Shown here in pieces: positions 1-8,544 of a stretch of 64,000 nt of DNA. This DNA is from Thermoleophilia bacterium. Lineage in GTDB: Bacteria; Actinomycetota; Thermoleophilia; UBA2241. Position numbers and translations under genes: made by a program. The notes under the pieces were generated by a model. The model was not told the DNA's origin. It worked only from the letters and a program-made list of their open reading frames with translations, and ran no database searches. The stretch lies in assembly GCA_041393415.1 (NCBI GenBank), contig JAWKKE010000001.1:868001-932000 (forward strand), given 5' to 3'. How positions within the stretch are numbered: position 1 is the first letter of the stretch; every line of letters starts with the position of its first letter.

Positions 1-71
1 ACATTCGCGATGAGCCGCCAGCGCCTGGCAGACAGGCGCTTGTCCGTACACGCGTCTGGTACCCTTTCCGC

Positions 72-809
72 ATGCTGAAAGCCGTCACCTTCGACTTCTG
101 GAACACGCTCTTTGTCGACACGCGCGGAAGCGAGCGCGAACGCAGGCGAGTACAAGTGCTGGCCGCGGAACTCGCCCGCACGGACCAACGCCTCCCAATC
201 CCGGTAGTCGAGGAGGCGCTGCGCACTGGCATCAGCTTTTTCGACGAAGTCTGGTACAACGAGCACCGGACGCCGACGTGCGCGGAGATCGTCGACACCA
301 TACTGAACACGCTCGGCGTGAGACTGCCCCGCGACATCGTCGCCGAAGTAGTGACACAGTACGAGGAGATGATCCTCGAGCTCCCTCCTGAGCCGAGTCC
401 CGGAGCGGGCCGGGTTGTCGCCATGCTGGCCCAGCAGTACCGCCTGGGCGTTATCTGCGACACCGCGTACTCGCCGGGGCGAGTGTTGCGACAACTCCTG
501 AGCCGGCATTTCGCGCTCCACGACTTCGTCTACCTCTTCTTCTCGGACGAGCACGGTATGAGCAAGCCCGATATCCGCGTCTTCGGTCGCACACTCACCG
601 AGCTCCACGTCGACGCTCGGCAAGCCGCACACGTCGGCGACATCCAGCGCACAGACATCGCCGGTGCCCAGGCAGCCGGCATGTCGGCCGTCCACTACAT
701 CGGCGCCAACAGTCACGACGCAGCCCGGTCGACGGCCGAGGTGGTGGTGCGCCGATTCGACGACATCCCGAGGGCGCTCGGCAAGCTGCCCCGCCGTCGA
801 CGCCGCTAG
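72..809 (+). CDS. HAD-superfamily hydrolase
   Basis: A 245-residue cytosolic HAD-fold protein, probably a phosphatase of small phosphorylated metabolites; the substrate is unknown. Motif I is at residues 8-13 (DFWNTL), with Trp where many HAD phosphatases carry the second Asp, a variant seen in some subfamilies. A cap region follows (about 20-100). Motif III is near SKPD (about 164) and motif IV is the GD pair in HVGDIQRTD. The C-terminus is Arg-rich (five Arg at the end). No SD precedes the ATG, so the start is the first plausible Met. A second HAD gene follows 30 nt downstream, suggesting a two-gene unit. Confidence 0.8.
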   Translation: MLKAVTFDFWNTLFVDTRGSERERRRVQVLAAELARTDQRLPIPVVEEALRTGISFFDEVWYNEHRTPTCAEIVDTILNTLGVRLPRDIVAEVVTQYEEMILELPPEPSPGAGRVVAMLAQQYRLGVICDTAYSPGRVLRQLLSRHFALHDFVYLFFSDEHGMSKPDIRVFGRTLTELHVDARQAAHVGDIQRTDIAGAQAAGMSAVHYIGANSHDAARSTAEVVVRRFDDIPRALGKLPRRRRR

Positions 810-839
810 CATGATCGAGCTCGCGGAGGCATGAGAACG

Positions 840-1352
840 ATGCCGATCCGCGTCATCTTCCTCGACTGGGGCGACACACTCATGATCGACGATGGCGCAC
901 AGGCCGGCCCTATGGTCGACTGGCCGCGCGTCACGGCCGTCGAAGGCGCCCGGGAGGCACTCTGCTGCCTGCATCCGCGCTACCGCCTTATCGTCGCCAC
1001 CAATGCCGTGATTTCGAACAGCCACCAGGTGCGTGGCGCCCTCGCACGAGTGTCGCTGGACGAACTCGTCGACGACGTGGTCGCGTCTTGCGAGATCGGC
1101 AGCGCCAAGCCGGAACAGGCGTTCTTTGCCACGCTCTTGAACATGGCGAGCACAACAGAGCGAATCGATGCGTGCGCAGCCGCTATGGTGGGCGACTCGT
1201 GGACAAATGACGTTTGCGGCGCCCTCGCCGCCGGATTGCACGCCATCTGGCTGAATCCATCCAACGTCCCTGTCCCTGAGGGAGGCAAAACGCCCGACGC
1301 GGTCATTCGCTCGATGCGGGACCTTCCGGAGGCCATCGCAGCGATCGAGTAG
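840..1352 (+). CDS. HAD-superfamily hydrolase, short form
   Basis: A HAD-like hydrolase of 170 residues. Motif I (LDWGDTL) lies at the N-terminus, SAKPEQ gives the motif III Lys, and GDSWTNDVCGA gives motif IV. There is little room for a cap domain. I place the start at 840 because GGAGG at 825-829 sits 10 nt from this ATG; the ATG at 831 is only 1 nt from the SD and so is unlikely. It is probably co-transcribed with the upstream HAD gene, and the two share the same general fold. Substrate unknown. Confidence 0.75.
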   Translation: MPIRVIFLDWGDTLMIDDGAQAGPMVDWPRVTAVEGAREALCCLHPRYRLIVATNAVISNSHQVRGALARVSLDELVDDVVASCEIGSAKPEQAFFATLLNMASTTERIDACAAAMVGDSWTNDVCGALAAGLHAIWLNPSNVPVPEGGKTPDAVIRSMRDLPEAIAAIE

Positions 1353-1382
1353 GACGGACAAGCCTGCCGATAGCCGGACGGT

Positions 1383-1409
1383 CGGCGGCGGCGGCGGCGG
1401 CGGCGGCGG
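1383..1409. repeat. (CGG)9 trinucleotide repeat
   Basis: Nine uninterrupted CGG units fill the 66-nt space between the convergent HAD gene and gltX. The repeat is non-coding on both strands. Such tracts are prone to slippage; any role is unknown. Confidence 0.9.
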
Positions 1410-1418
1410 AAGGTGATT

Positions 1419-2990
1419 CTAGTTGACCAGAGCGGCGGCGAGCTCAAGACGCACGATGGCCTCCTCACGGCCCAGTGCGTGCAATGACTCGAAGAGGCCC
1501 GGCGTGACGCTCTGCCCGCTCATGCCCAGGCGCAGCGCAGCGAAGACGGCCTTCGGCTTGGCGGCGAGCTTGGCGGGGAGTTCGCGCACCACGGTCTCAA
1601 TCGCCGCAAGATCCCAGTCCGGGAGTGCTCGCAGATCGGCCGCCGCGGCGAGCAGCGTCGTCGCGGCGCCAGCCGTGGCTGCAAGCAACTCACGCGCCTC
1701 GCCATTCAACGCCAAGGGCCAAAAGAACCACCCGGCCAGCGGCACGAAGTCGGCGAGCACCTCTATCTTCTCTTGGACCAGGGGTGCCACCAGGCGCGTA
1801 AGCCGCTCCTGCGCCTCATCCGGCGGTTCCGGCGACACCCGCCCAGACTCCTCAACACCCGAGACGGCCTCGGCCAGGACCTGCGGGCCGGCGGCAGCCA
1901 AGTCCGCGACACACAACGGGTTGCCGTAAAAGCCGGCGCGCGTGAGGTAGGCGATCATGCGCTTCGTGAACTCCTCTGGATCCATCCGGCGCATGAAGCG
2001 CCCATTCATCCACTTCAGCTTCTCCGGATCGAAGATGCTGGCGCTGGTACCGAGCTTCTCTACGTCTAGGCGCCACACAAGGTCATCAAGAGTCCAGTCG
2101 ATCATGCTCTCGTCAAACTCAGTACTCAGGAAGGCCAGGTAGTTGCGCACAACCTCGACCTGGTACCCCATGGCTGTGAGTTGCTCAAGCTTCGTCGCCC
2201 CGTGTCGCTTGGACAGCTTCTTCTTGTCTGTGCCGAAGAGCAGCGGCATATGAAGGAAATGCGGAACGCGAGCGCCAAGAGCTTCGTAGATCTGGATTTG
2301 CTTCGGCGTGTTACTGATGTGATCGTCGCCGCGGATGACGTGAGTAATCTCCATGGTCATGTCGTCCACGACAACCGCAAGGTTGTACGTGATCGACCCG
2401 TCGGAACGGACGACGATGAAGTCTCCGATGGTCTCGTTGTCGAACTCCACCGGATCGCGCAACATGTCGTGGAAGACGGTCTTTCCCGGCGGCACGTGCA
2501 TTCGCAGCGTGTAGCGCTCACCTTCTGCCTTGCGCCGCGCAACCTCCTCAGGCGCCAGGGACCGGCACTTTCCGCCATACACCCAGGCGCGCTTTTCTTC
2601 CTGAGCCGCCTGTCGCTCTGCCTCAAGTTCTTCCGGTGTGCAGAAGCAGGGATAGATGTGCCCACTCGCGAGAAGCCTATCGATGTACTCCCGGTAGATG
2701 GATTGGCGCTCGGTCTGGCGATACGGACCGTGTGGCCCCGGAACCTCCGGCCCCTCATCCCAATCAAGTCCCATCTCACGCATTGAACTCAAGATCTGCG
2801 AAATGGCCTCATCGGTGCTGCGGGAAAGGTCCGTGTCCTCTATCCGCAGGATGAACGTACCGCCGTGCCGGCGGGCGAAGATGTAGTTGTAGAGGCCTGT
2901 CCGGGCGCTACCGAGGTGCAGATATCCCGTAGGGGACGGCGCGAAGCGAACGATGACGGGCGGACGTGCCGGCTGTGCGTCTTCAGTCAT
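1419..2990 (-). CDS. gltX: Glutamate--tRNA ligase
   Basis: Charges tRNA-Glu (or, in lineages using the amidotransferase route, also tRNA-Gln) in the cytosol. Class I synthetase features are clear: the HIGH-type motif HLGSA at about residues 25-29, the KMSKS-type motif KLSKR at about 258-262, a Glu-binding RFAPSPTG near the N-terminus, and a C-terminal anticodon-binding helical domain. Length is 523 aa, normal for the family. I chose the ATG at 2990 (MTEDAQ...) because the residues upstream look non-conserved; ATGs at 3011 and 3026 are possible and none has a strong SD. Single gene, convergent with the HAD pair. Confidence 0.95.
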   Translation of the reverse strand: MTEDAQPARPPVIVRFAPSPTGYLHLGSARTGLYNYIFARRHGGTFILRIEDTDLSRSTDEAISQILSSMREMGLDWDEGPEVPGPHGPYRQTERQSIYREYIDRLLASGHIYPCFCTPEELEAERQAAQEEKRAWVYGGKCRSLAPEEVARRKAEGERYTLRMHVPPGKTVFHDMLRDPVEFDNETIGDFIVVRSDGSITYNLAVVVDDMTMEITHVIRGDDHISNTPKQIQIYEALGARVPHFLHMPLLFGTDKKKLSKRHGATKLEQLTAMGYQVEVVRNYLAFLSTEFDESMIDWTLDDLVWRLDVEKLGTSASIFDPEKLKWMNGRFMRRMDPEEFTKRMIAYLTRAGFYGNPLCVADLAAAGPQVLAEAVSGVEESGRVSPEPPDEAQERLTRLVAPLVQEKIEVLADFVPLAGWFFWPLALNGEARELLAATAGAATTLLAAAADLRALPDWDLAAIETVVRELPAKLAAKPKAVFAALRLGMSGQSVTPGLFESLHALGREEAIVRLELAAALVN

Positions 2991-3113
2991 AGGCGGCTCA
3001 TGATATCGCATCCGCCACAACGTCACCGCAGCTGCACGCGCACTCCGAATCCGTCAACCGCGGCAACGCGGGCACCATCGACGCGGCTTGCGTTGCGCCA
3101 TGCGGGAGGTACA

Positions 3114-3494
3114 ATGGCCGCCATGGAAGCCTCAACCGAGTCGCCTCAACGCGGCCGCGTTACAGAATCGCACGTCAGCAGCCCCCAATCCCCAGTGAAG
3201 TTCGCCGTCGGTGACATCTTGGGGGTCGGTCATCGCGATCGCCAGTGGACCACATACGTGTGGGTCACCGACCAGAGCGGTCACGCTGGCTGGGTCCCCG
3301 ACACGTACCTCGAGATGACGGGCGAGCACGAGGCCGTCGCCATTCGCGACTATGACGCCACGGAGCTGACGATCGTCAAGGACGAGATCGTCGACGTGCT
3401 GGAAGAGGCCGGTGGCTGGACGCATTGCCGTAACGCCCACGGCGTCGACGGCTGGGTGCCGTCGAGCAAGGTCACGGTCATCGCCGAGAGCTGA
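3114..3494 (+). CDS. SH3-domain protein (two SH3-like modules)
   Basis: A 126-residue soluble protein without signal peptide or membrane segment. Residues about 25-70 form a first, looser SH3-like barrel. Residues about 73-122 form a variant SH3 of eukaryotic type: a DYDATEL motif in the RT loop, a Trp in the n-Src region, and GWVPSSKV at the end. Family members are thought to bind peptides or act as scaffolds; the partner is unknown. The start at 3114 is supported by GGGAGG 4 nt upstream; an in-frame ATG at 3123 is an alternative. It stands alone, divergent from gltX. Confidence 0.7.
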   Translation: MAAMEASTESPQRGRVTESHVSSPQSPVKFAVGDILGVGHRDRQWTTYVWVTDQSGHAGWVPDTYLEMTGEHEAVAIRDYDATELTIVKDEIVDVLEEAGGWTHCRNAHGVDGWVPSSKVTVIAES

Positions 3495-3915
3495 CGGTCC
3501 AGCGATCCAGACGACCGAGCGTGCCTCGAAGAGGGCACTCTACTGTCGCATCGTGACACCCCTCATGCTCAGACGCCCCGCGGGCAACGGACCTCTGACC
3601 CTCGGGGCTCTGCCGCGCCACGAGACACAGTCTGGACAGAGAAGTCACGTTGACGCTAGCCAGATGGAACCATGCGGCGTCGAGGCGGCGGCAATTGACC
3701 GGCGACGAAATGCCGATGCCGTACCTTCGCCCTCGTGTCGCCCTCATGAACGTGCGTGCGATGACTCTGTCGAGCTGGCGCATCGCCGCCGTGAGACGTG
3801 TGTCGCGCGTGCGGAACAACGGATGCCTCGACGCCCGCGTCTGAGCATTGTGGGCCGTGTCGGCAATTTGGTAGCGTAGCCCATCCACTCTTAGGCCAAG
3901 GGAACTTGGAGCGCC
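3495..3915. other. Intergenic region, no gene seen
   Basis: 421 nt between the SH3 gene and etfB. Short reading frames on both strands lack SDs, recognisable motifs and plausible starts. I see no tRNA and no convincing promoter; the etf operon promoter must lie here but I cannot place it. Confidence 0.5.
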
Positions 3916-4845
3916 ATGCCACAGCTACGAATCGTCGTCCTTGTGAAGCAAGTCCCGGACACACACAACGTGACCGGCGAAGCGATGAAGGAGGACGGCA
4001 CAATCAATCGGGCGGCATTGCCAGCCGTCTTCAACCCCGAGGATCTCAACGCTCTCGAAGAGGCCTTGCGCCTCAAGGACCGGTGCGACGCCCGCGTCAC
4101 CGTTGTTACGATGGGCCCGCCTGCAGCCGTACAAGTGCTGCGCGAGGCCCTATTTCGCGGTGCCGACGAAGTTGTTCTGCTCACCGACAGAGCCTTCGCC
4201 GGTGCGGACACACTCGCCACGAGCTACGCGCTCTCGCAGGCCGTGCTCAAGCTTGGCGGCTGCGATCTGGTCATCTGCGGTCGTCAAGCGATAGACGGCG
4301 ACACCGCCCAAGTGGGGCCGCAGACCGCTGAGAAGCTCGACATGCCGCAGCTCACGTGCGTGAGCACCATCGACGCACTTACGATACCGAGCGGAGACAA
4401 CGATAGCGGCAGCATCACCGCCACGCGCTCCATCGAGGGTGGCTTCGAGACGCTAACGTCCGCGCTGCCCTGCCTGCTCACCATCACGAGCGAGGCGAAC
4501 GAACCGCGCCCACCGAGCGTCAAGCTCGTCATGACGTACAAGGGTATTGAGGCGGAGGCGACGCAAGACTACGACGACAGCTACCTGGACCCCGACCACG
4601 AGGCCGCTGAGGTGTGTATGGTGAGCCGTGACGGCAGGCCAATCTGCCGCGCGCGCGTGATCCAATGGGACCACGAGGCCATCGGCGCCGATCGCGCACT
4701 ACTCGGTTTGCGCGGGTCACCAACCCGCGTAAAGGCAATCGAAAGCGTCGTCCTCGCGCCGAGCGAGGCACGTATGGTCACACCAGACGAGGAGGGCGTC
4801 TCAATGCTCGTCCACGAGCTCATCGAGGAGCACATCCTTGGCTAG
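3916..4845 (+). CDS. etfB: Electron transfer flavoprotein, beta subunit
   Basis: Forms a heterodimer with EtfA and carries electrons from acyl-CoA dehydrogenase. The N-terminal VVLVKQVPD strand and the DGDTAQVGP nucleotide-binding loop (about residues 125-133) are diagnostic. At 309 aa it is longer than typical EtfB (about 255-265). The extra length is at the C-terminus (from about 240) and ends in an acidic helix. It begins a three-gene operon; etfA overlaps by 8 nt. Whether this ETF is of the simple or the bifurcating type cannot be settled by eye. Confidence 0.95.
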   Translation: MPQLRIVVLVKQVPDTHNVTGEAMKEDGTINRAALPAVFNPEDLNALEEALRLKDRCDARVTVVTMGPPAAVQVLREALFRGADEVVLLTDRAFAGADTLATSYALSQAVLKLGGCDLVICGRQAIDGDTAQVGPQTAEKLDMPQLTCVSTIDALTIPSGDNDSGSITATRSIEGGFETLTSALPCLLTITSEANEPRPPSVKLVMTYKGIEAEATQDYDDSYLDPDHEAAEVCMVSRDGRPICRARVIQWDHEAIGADRALLGLRGSPTRVKAIESVVLAPSEARMVTPDEEGVSMLVHELIEEHILG

Positions 4846-5932
4846 GCAGCAGAGAGGCGACGTCTGGGTCTTCATCGAACAGCGCGACGGAGTCGTGGCC
4901 GAGGTGAGCATGGAGCTCCTCGGCCGTGCCCGAGAGCTCGCCCAACGCCTGCAGACGAACGTCGGCGCTGTGCTCGCCGGACACGGAGACAGCTTGCGGG
5001 ATCTTGCGGCGGACGCGATTGCCCACGGCGCCGACACGATCTATGTAGCCAACGACGAGGCGTTTGCGCATTACCTGGCGCTTCCGCACACGCGGCTGCT
5101 CTGCCATCTAGTCCGTGCATACGGGCCACAGGTCGTGCTCTACGGTGCCACCACCACCGGTCGTGACTTGGCCCCGCGCGTTGCCAGCGCGCTCCGCACC
5201 GGTCTAACCGCCGACTGCACCGACTTGCAGATCGGTGATCACAGGACCAAAGATGAGGAGTATCGCGATCTGCTGTATCAGATCCGTCCTGCCTTTGGCG
5301 GCAATATCGTCGCGACAATCATCAGTCCGGAACACCGCCCCCAGATGGCCACAGTACGCGAAGGCGTGATGATCATGCCGCCGGCCGACACCTCACGTTC
5401 TGGCGAGATCGTCGACATCGCGGTTCGGCGCGAGACGCTGGCAACCGCTGCAAGCGACGACGGCATCGTCCTGGAATCCGAGGACTTCGCCGTCCGGTTG
5501 GTGCGCCAGGTACGCGAAGAGAAACGAGTCGACCTCAAGGGCGCACGAATCGTCGTCGCCGGCGGCGTCGGCGTCGGTTCGCGCGAAGGCTTCGCTCTCG
5601 TCGAGGAGCTCGCCCGTACACTCGGCGGCGTCGTCGGCGCCAGCCGAGCGGCGGTCGATGCCGGCTGGATCGACCACGATCACCAAGTAGGGCAAACGGG
5701 CACAACGGTGCGCCCCAAGCTCTACATCGCCTGCGGCATCAGCGGATCCGTGCAACACCGTGCCGGCATGGATCAGAGCTCCCGTATTCTCGCCATCAAC
5801 AGCGACCCAGGCGCCCCGATCTTCGCCGTTGCCCACTACGGCATCGTCGGCGATCTCCACAAGGTGATCCCCATGCTGATCTCGGCCTACAGGACGAAGG
5901 GCGGCGCTGTTGCCCAGGAAGGCACAGCATGA
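4838..5932 (+). CDS. etfA: Electron transfer flavoprotein, alpha subunit
   Basis: FAD-binding partner of EtfB. The C-terminal FAD domain is complete: VGSREGF, SRAAVDAGW, GQTGTTVRPKLYIA and GISGSVQH motifs, then NSDPGAPIF. The start is TTG at 4838: GAGGAG at 4825-4830 lies 7 nt upstream and there is no in-frame ATG before codon 25. The 364-residue length includes a normal N-terminal alpha/beta domain. It overlaps etfB by 8 nt and the acyl-CoA dehydrogenase by 4 nt (ATGA), so all three are translationally coupled. Confidence 0.95.
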   Translation: MARQQRGDVWVFIEQRDGVVAEVSMELLGRARELAQRLQTNVGAVLAGHGDSLRDLAADAIAHGADTIYVANDEAFAHYLALPHTRLLCHLVRAYGPQVVLYGATTTGRDLAPRVASALRTGLTADCTDLQIGDHRTKDEEYRDLLYQIRPAFGGNIVATIISPEHRPQMATVREGVMIMPPADTSRSGEIVDIAVRRETLATAASDDGIVLESEDFAVRLVRQVREEKRVDLKGARIVVAGGVGVGSREGFALVEELARTLGGVVGASRAAVDAGWIDHDHQVGQTGTTVRPKLYIACGISGSVQHRAGMDQSSRILAINSDPGAPIFAVAHYGIVGDLHKVIPMLISAYRTKGGAVAQEGTA

Positions 5933-7665
5933 GCAACTTCTACACCGACAACCCGGATCTGCATGCCACACTGCGTCGCCTCGATCTCGCGCCCGTCGTA
6001 CGTTTGCGCGAGGACGACTACGAGCAAGCGCAGGCTTTTCCCTATGCGCCTCGCGACTACGAGGATGCGCTCGATTCGTATGGGCGTGCTCTCGAGATCG
6101 TCGGTGAAATCGCCGGCGAGTTCGTGGAGCCACGCGCCGAAGGCGTCGATCGGGCCGGGAGTCTGCTCGTCGACGGCGAGGTGTGCTACGCGCCCGGCAT
6201 CTCCGAAGCGCTCGAGCGGCTACGCCAAGCCGACCTGATGGGCATTACGTTGCCGCGCCAGTACGGCGGCCTCAACTTCCCCGTAACCGTCAGCGTCATG
6301 ATCGTCGAGATGGTGTCCCGCGCCGATCCAGCTCTCATGAACATCTTCGGGCTGCAAGACATCGCCGAGACGGTCAACAAGTTCGCGTCTGACGAAATCA
6401 AGAAGGCGTACTTGCCGCGCTTCGCGAGCGGAGAAGTCACCGGCTCGATGGCGCTAACCGAACCTGAGGCGGGAAGCGATCTGCAGAACGTTCAACTCAA
6501 GGCGACGCTCATGGACGACGGCACCTGGCGTCTCAACGGCGTCAAGCGCTTCATCACCAACGGCTGTGGACGCCTCTCGCTCGTGCTCGCTCGCTCGGAG
6601 GACGGCACGACCGATGCTCGCGGATTGTCGATGTTCCTCTACGAGCGGGACGAGCACATGCGCATCCGGCGGCTCGAGGACAAGCTGGGAATCCACGGTT
6701 CACCCACATGTGAGCTGCAGTTCGACGACGCCCCAGCGCTCCTCGTCGGCGAGCGTCGCCGTGGTCTCACCACATACGTCATGAGCCTGATGAACGGCGC
6801 TCGTTTGGCAATCGCCGCGCAGGCGCAGGGCATCGCAGAGGCGGCGTATCGTGCCGCGACCAAGTACTCCCGCGAGCGCATCCAATTCGGAGCGCCCATC
6901 GGCGACCTCACAGCCGTACGGGCAATGCTTGCCGACATGAAGGTCGGGATTGAGGCCGCCCGCGCCCTGCTCTACGAAACGGCGCTCATCGTCGACACGA
7001 AAGAATCGCTCGAGCATCGCCTGGAGCAGATAGCCCGCGGCGACGCCTCGGCGGACGATGCGACGATCAAGGCCATGCGCACCGACCTCAAGCATCACAC
7101 ACGCCTAGCGGCACTCTTCACGCCCATGGCCAAGGCGTGCTGCACCGAGATGGCAAACACAGTTGCCTACGAATCCCTTCAGATTCACGGTGGTTCCGGC
7201 TATATGCGAGATTTCGCCGTGGAGCGTCACACGCGCGATGCCCGGATCACCAATATCTACGAGGGCACGACGCAATTGCAGGTGGTCGCCGCCATCGGCG
7301 GTATCCTCGGCGGCACTCTCTCCGCACGCCTCGACGAGTACGATGCCGAGGATCTCGGCGCAACGCCGGAGTTGCTGGAGCGAGTAAGGCACATGCGAAC
7401 ACGACTGCTCGAGGCGATCGTCAAGGTCCGCGAACTCGACGACGTGCGCTTCCGCGACTTTCACGCGCGGCGCCTTGTTGAAATGGCCATCGACATAGCC
7501 TCGTCTTACTTGATCTTGCGGACAGCTCAGGACGACGCGCGAAAGCTGCTGGTAGCACGGTACTTCATCGACGGTGCGCAAATGCGCACAGAGGCAGCGA
7601 CAACCCGAATCCTCCGCGACGACCCGGCAGCGCTCGACGCTCTGGCTCAGCTGGGCGCACCCTGA
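5929..7665 (+). CDS. Acyl-CoA dehydrogenase, long (about 580 aa) form
   Basis: FAD enzyme forming a trans-2-enoyl-CoA and passing electrons to the adjacent EtfAB. Visible: MALTEPEAGSD (FAD/substrate loop, about residues 175-185), FITNG, the QIHGGSGYMRDF segment, and IYEGT near 440, whose Glu is the usual catalytic base. The C-terminal extension of over 100 residues after IYEGT marks the longer subfamily of about 570-600 aa. Chain-length preference cannot be read. It is the last gene of the etf operon and is followed by a strong terminator hairpin; a thioesterase lies 380 nt downstream. Confidence 0.93.
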   Translation: MSNFYTDNPDLHATLRRLDLAPVVRLREDDYEQAQAFPYAPRDYEDALDSYGRALEIVGEIAGEFVEPRAEGVDRAGSLLVDGEVCYAPGISEALERLRQADLMGITLPRQYGGLNFPVTVSVMIVEMVSRADPALMNIFGLQDIAETVNKFASDEIKKAYLPRFASGEVTGSMALTEPEAGSDLQNVQLKATLMDDGTWRLNGVKRFITNGCGRLSLVLARSEDGTTDARGLSMFLYERDEHMRIRRLEDKLGIHGSPTCELQFDDAPALLVGERRRGLTTYVMSLMNGARLAIAAQAQGIAEAAYRAATKYSRERIQFGAPIGDLTAVRAMLADMKVGIEAARALLYETALIVDTKESLEHRLEQIARGDASADDATIKAMRTDLKHHTRLAALFTPMAKACCTEMANTVAYESLQIHGGSGYMRDFAVERHTRDARITNIYEGTTQLQVVAAIGGILGGTLSARLDEYDAEDLGATPELLERVRHMRTRLLEAIVKVRELDDVRFRDFHARRLVEMAIDIASSYLILRTAQDDARKLLVARYFIDGAQMRTEAATTRILRDDPAALDALAQLGAP

Positions 7666-7724
7666 CACAAGAGCTAAAGGCGGTTTCCGGTCCTGCCGAT
7701 AATGGGCGCAGAGACCCCCCTCAC

Positions 7725-7766
7725 AAGGGCCGCGACGAGCACAGTATCGGCTCGCTCGCGGCCCTT
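7725..7766 (+). terminator. Strong hairpin ending the etf-acd operon
   Basis: The arms AAGGGCCGCGA (7725-7735) and TCGCGGCCCTT (7756-7766) pair perfectly over 11 bp, with an inner CGAGC/GCTCG stem. CCCCTTT follows. It lies 60 nt after the dehydrogenase stop, as expected for an intrinsic-type terminator with a weak T-tract. Confidence 0.7.
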
Positions 7767-7828
7767 CCCCTTTCGAGGACCTCGTCGTACCATCTGAGCA
7801 GCATCAGCGCACCACAGGAAGGACGACA

Positions 7829-8020
7829 ATGATCTACTGCGTTGTGCCACCCGAACTCGGAGAAGACACCTTCCAGCGACTCGTCGATCACTACAAGGAC
7901 AACCCGAACGTCAAGGTCATCCTCGAGCGCCGCCGCAGTGGCCACGGCCCCCGCTCTCAGGATCCAGTTGCCGTGCAGCGAGATCGCCGCCAACGCACGC
8001 CAGGCTCCCTCAGGGTGTAA
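7829..8020 (+). CDS. Small conserved-looking protein of unknown function
   Basis: A 63-residue protein with a good SD (AGGAAGG about 6 nt before the ATG). The first 35 residues look like a folded unit, with a hydrophobic strand MIYCVV, a helix around LGEDTFQRLVDHY and a second strand VKVILERR. The remainder is basic and low complexity. I recall similar short actinobacterial proteins but cannot name a function. It lies between the operon terminator and the thioesterase gene (24 nt gap) and may be transcribed with the latter. Confidence 0.55.
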   Translation: MIYCVVPPELGEDTFQRLVDHYKDNPNVKVILERRRSGHGPRSQDPVAVQRDRRQRTPGSLRV

Positions 8021-8044
8021 CACACCGCGAATCCGGAGGCACCG

Positions 8045-8542
8045 GTGAACAGCGTCGTTCCTGAGTCGGAGGTAAGCGGACACGAGACGCGCCTCACGCT
8101 CACACACCTCATGCTGCCGGCCGACGCCAACCACATGGGTCGCATCCACGGCGGCATCATCCTGAAGCTGATCGATGAGGCTGCGGCCGCCTGCGCGCAG
8201 CGCTTCTGCCGCTCACTCGTAGCGACAGCGGCGATAGACCGCATCGACTTCCACCACCCCGTCGCTATTGGAGATCTCGTCTTCCTGCACGCAAACGTCA
8301 ACTTCTCAGGCCGAACATCAATGGAAGTCGGGGTACGCGTCGAGGCAGAGAACCTTCAGACGGGTTTCGTCACGCACACCAACTCCGCTTACGTCGTGCT
8401 CGTCGCCATCGACGCCGACGGCAAGCCGATCGCAGTGCCGAGAGTAACTCCCCGGACGGACGAGCAGTGGGCATGGCATTCGGCTGCCGAAGCCAGACGA
8501 CAGAAACGACTCTCGGAACGCGAAGCCGCTGCCGAGAGTTGA
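8045..8542 (+). CDS. Acyl-CoA thioesterase, hotdog fold
   Basis: Hydrolyses acyl-CoA to free acid and CoA in the cytosol. Hotdog-fold signature of the YciA/BFIT-like group: HMGRIHGGIILKLIDEAAA at about residues 31-49, with the Asn/Asp-helix geometry of that family, and a DFHHPVAIGD strand. 165 aa, normal length. The GTG start at 8045 follows GGAGG at 8036-8040. Context downstream of an acyl-CoA dehydrogenase operon suggests a role in relieving acyl-CoA build-up. It ends 2 nt before a convergent gene. Confidence 0.88.
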   Translation: MNSVVPESEVSGHETRLTLTHLMLPADANHMGRIHGGIILKLIDEAAAACAQRFCRSLVATAAIDRIDFHHPVAIGDLVFLHANVNFSGRTSMEVGVRVEAENLQTGFVTHTNSAYVVLVAIDADGKPIAVPRVTPRTDEQWAWHSAAEARRQKRLSEREAAAES

Positions 8543-8544
8543 GG

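Noticed and set aside
2865..3113. Upstream extension of the SH3 protein and of gltX
   Set aside because: The extension overlaps the antisense gltX start, is Arg/Ser/Thr-rich, and a good SD marks 3114.
3650..3844. A small plus-strand frame in the 3495-3915 gap
   Set aside because: No SD, Arg-rich composition, and no resemblance to any family.
5393..6133. A minus-strand frame of about 245 codons across the etfA end
   Set aside because: Antisense to etfA and the dehydrogenase, composition is shadow-like, no SD.
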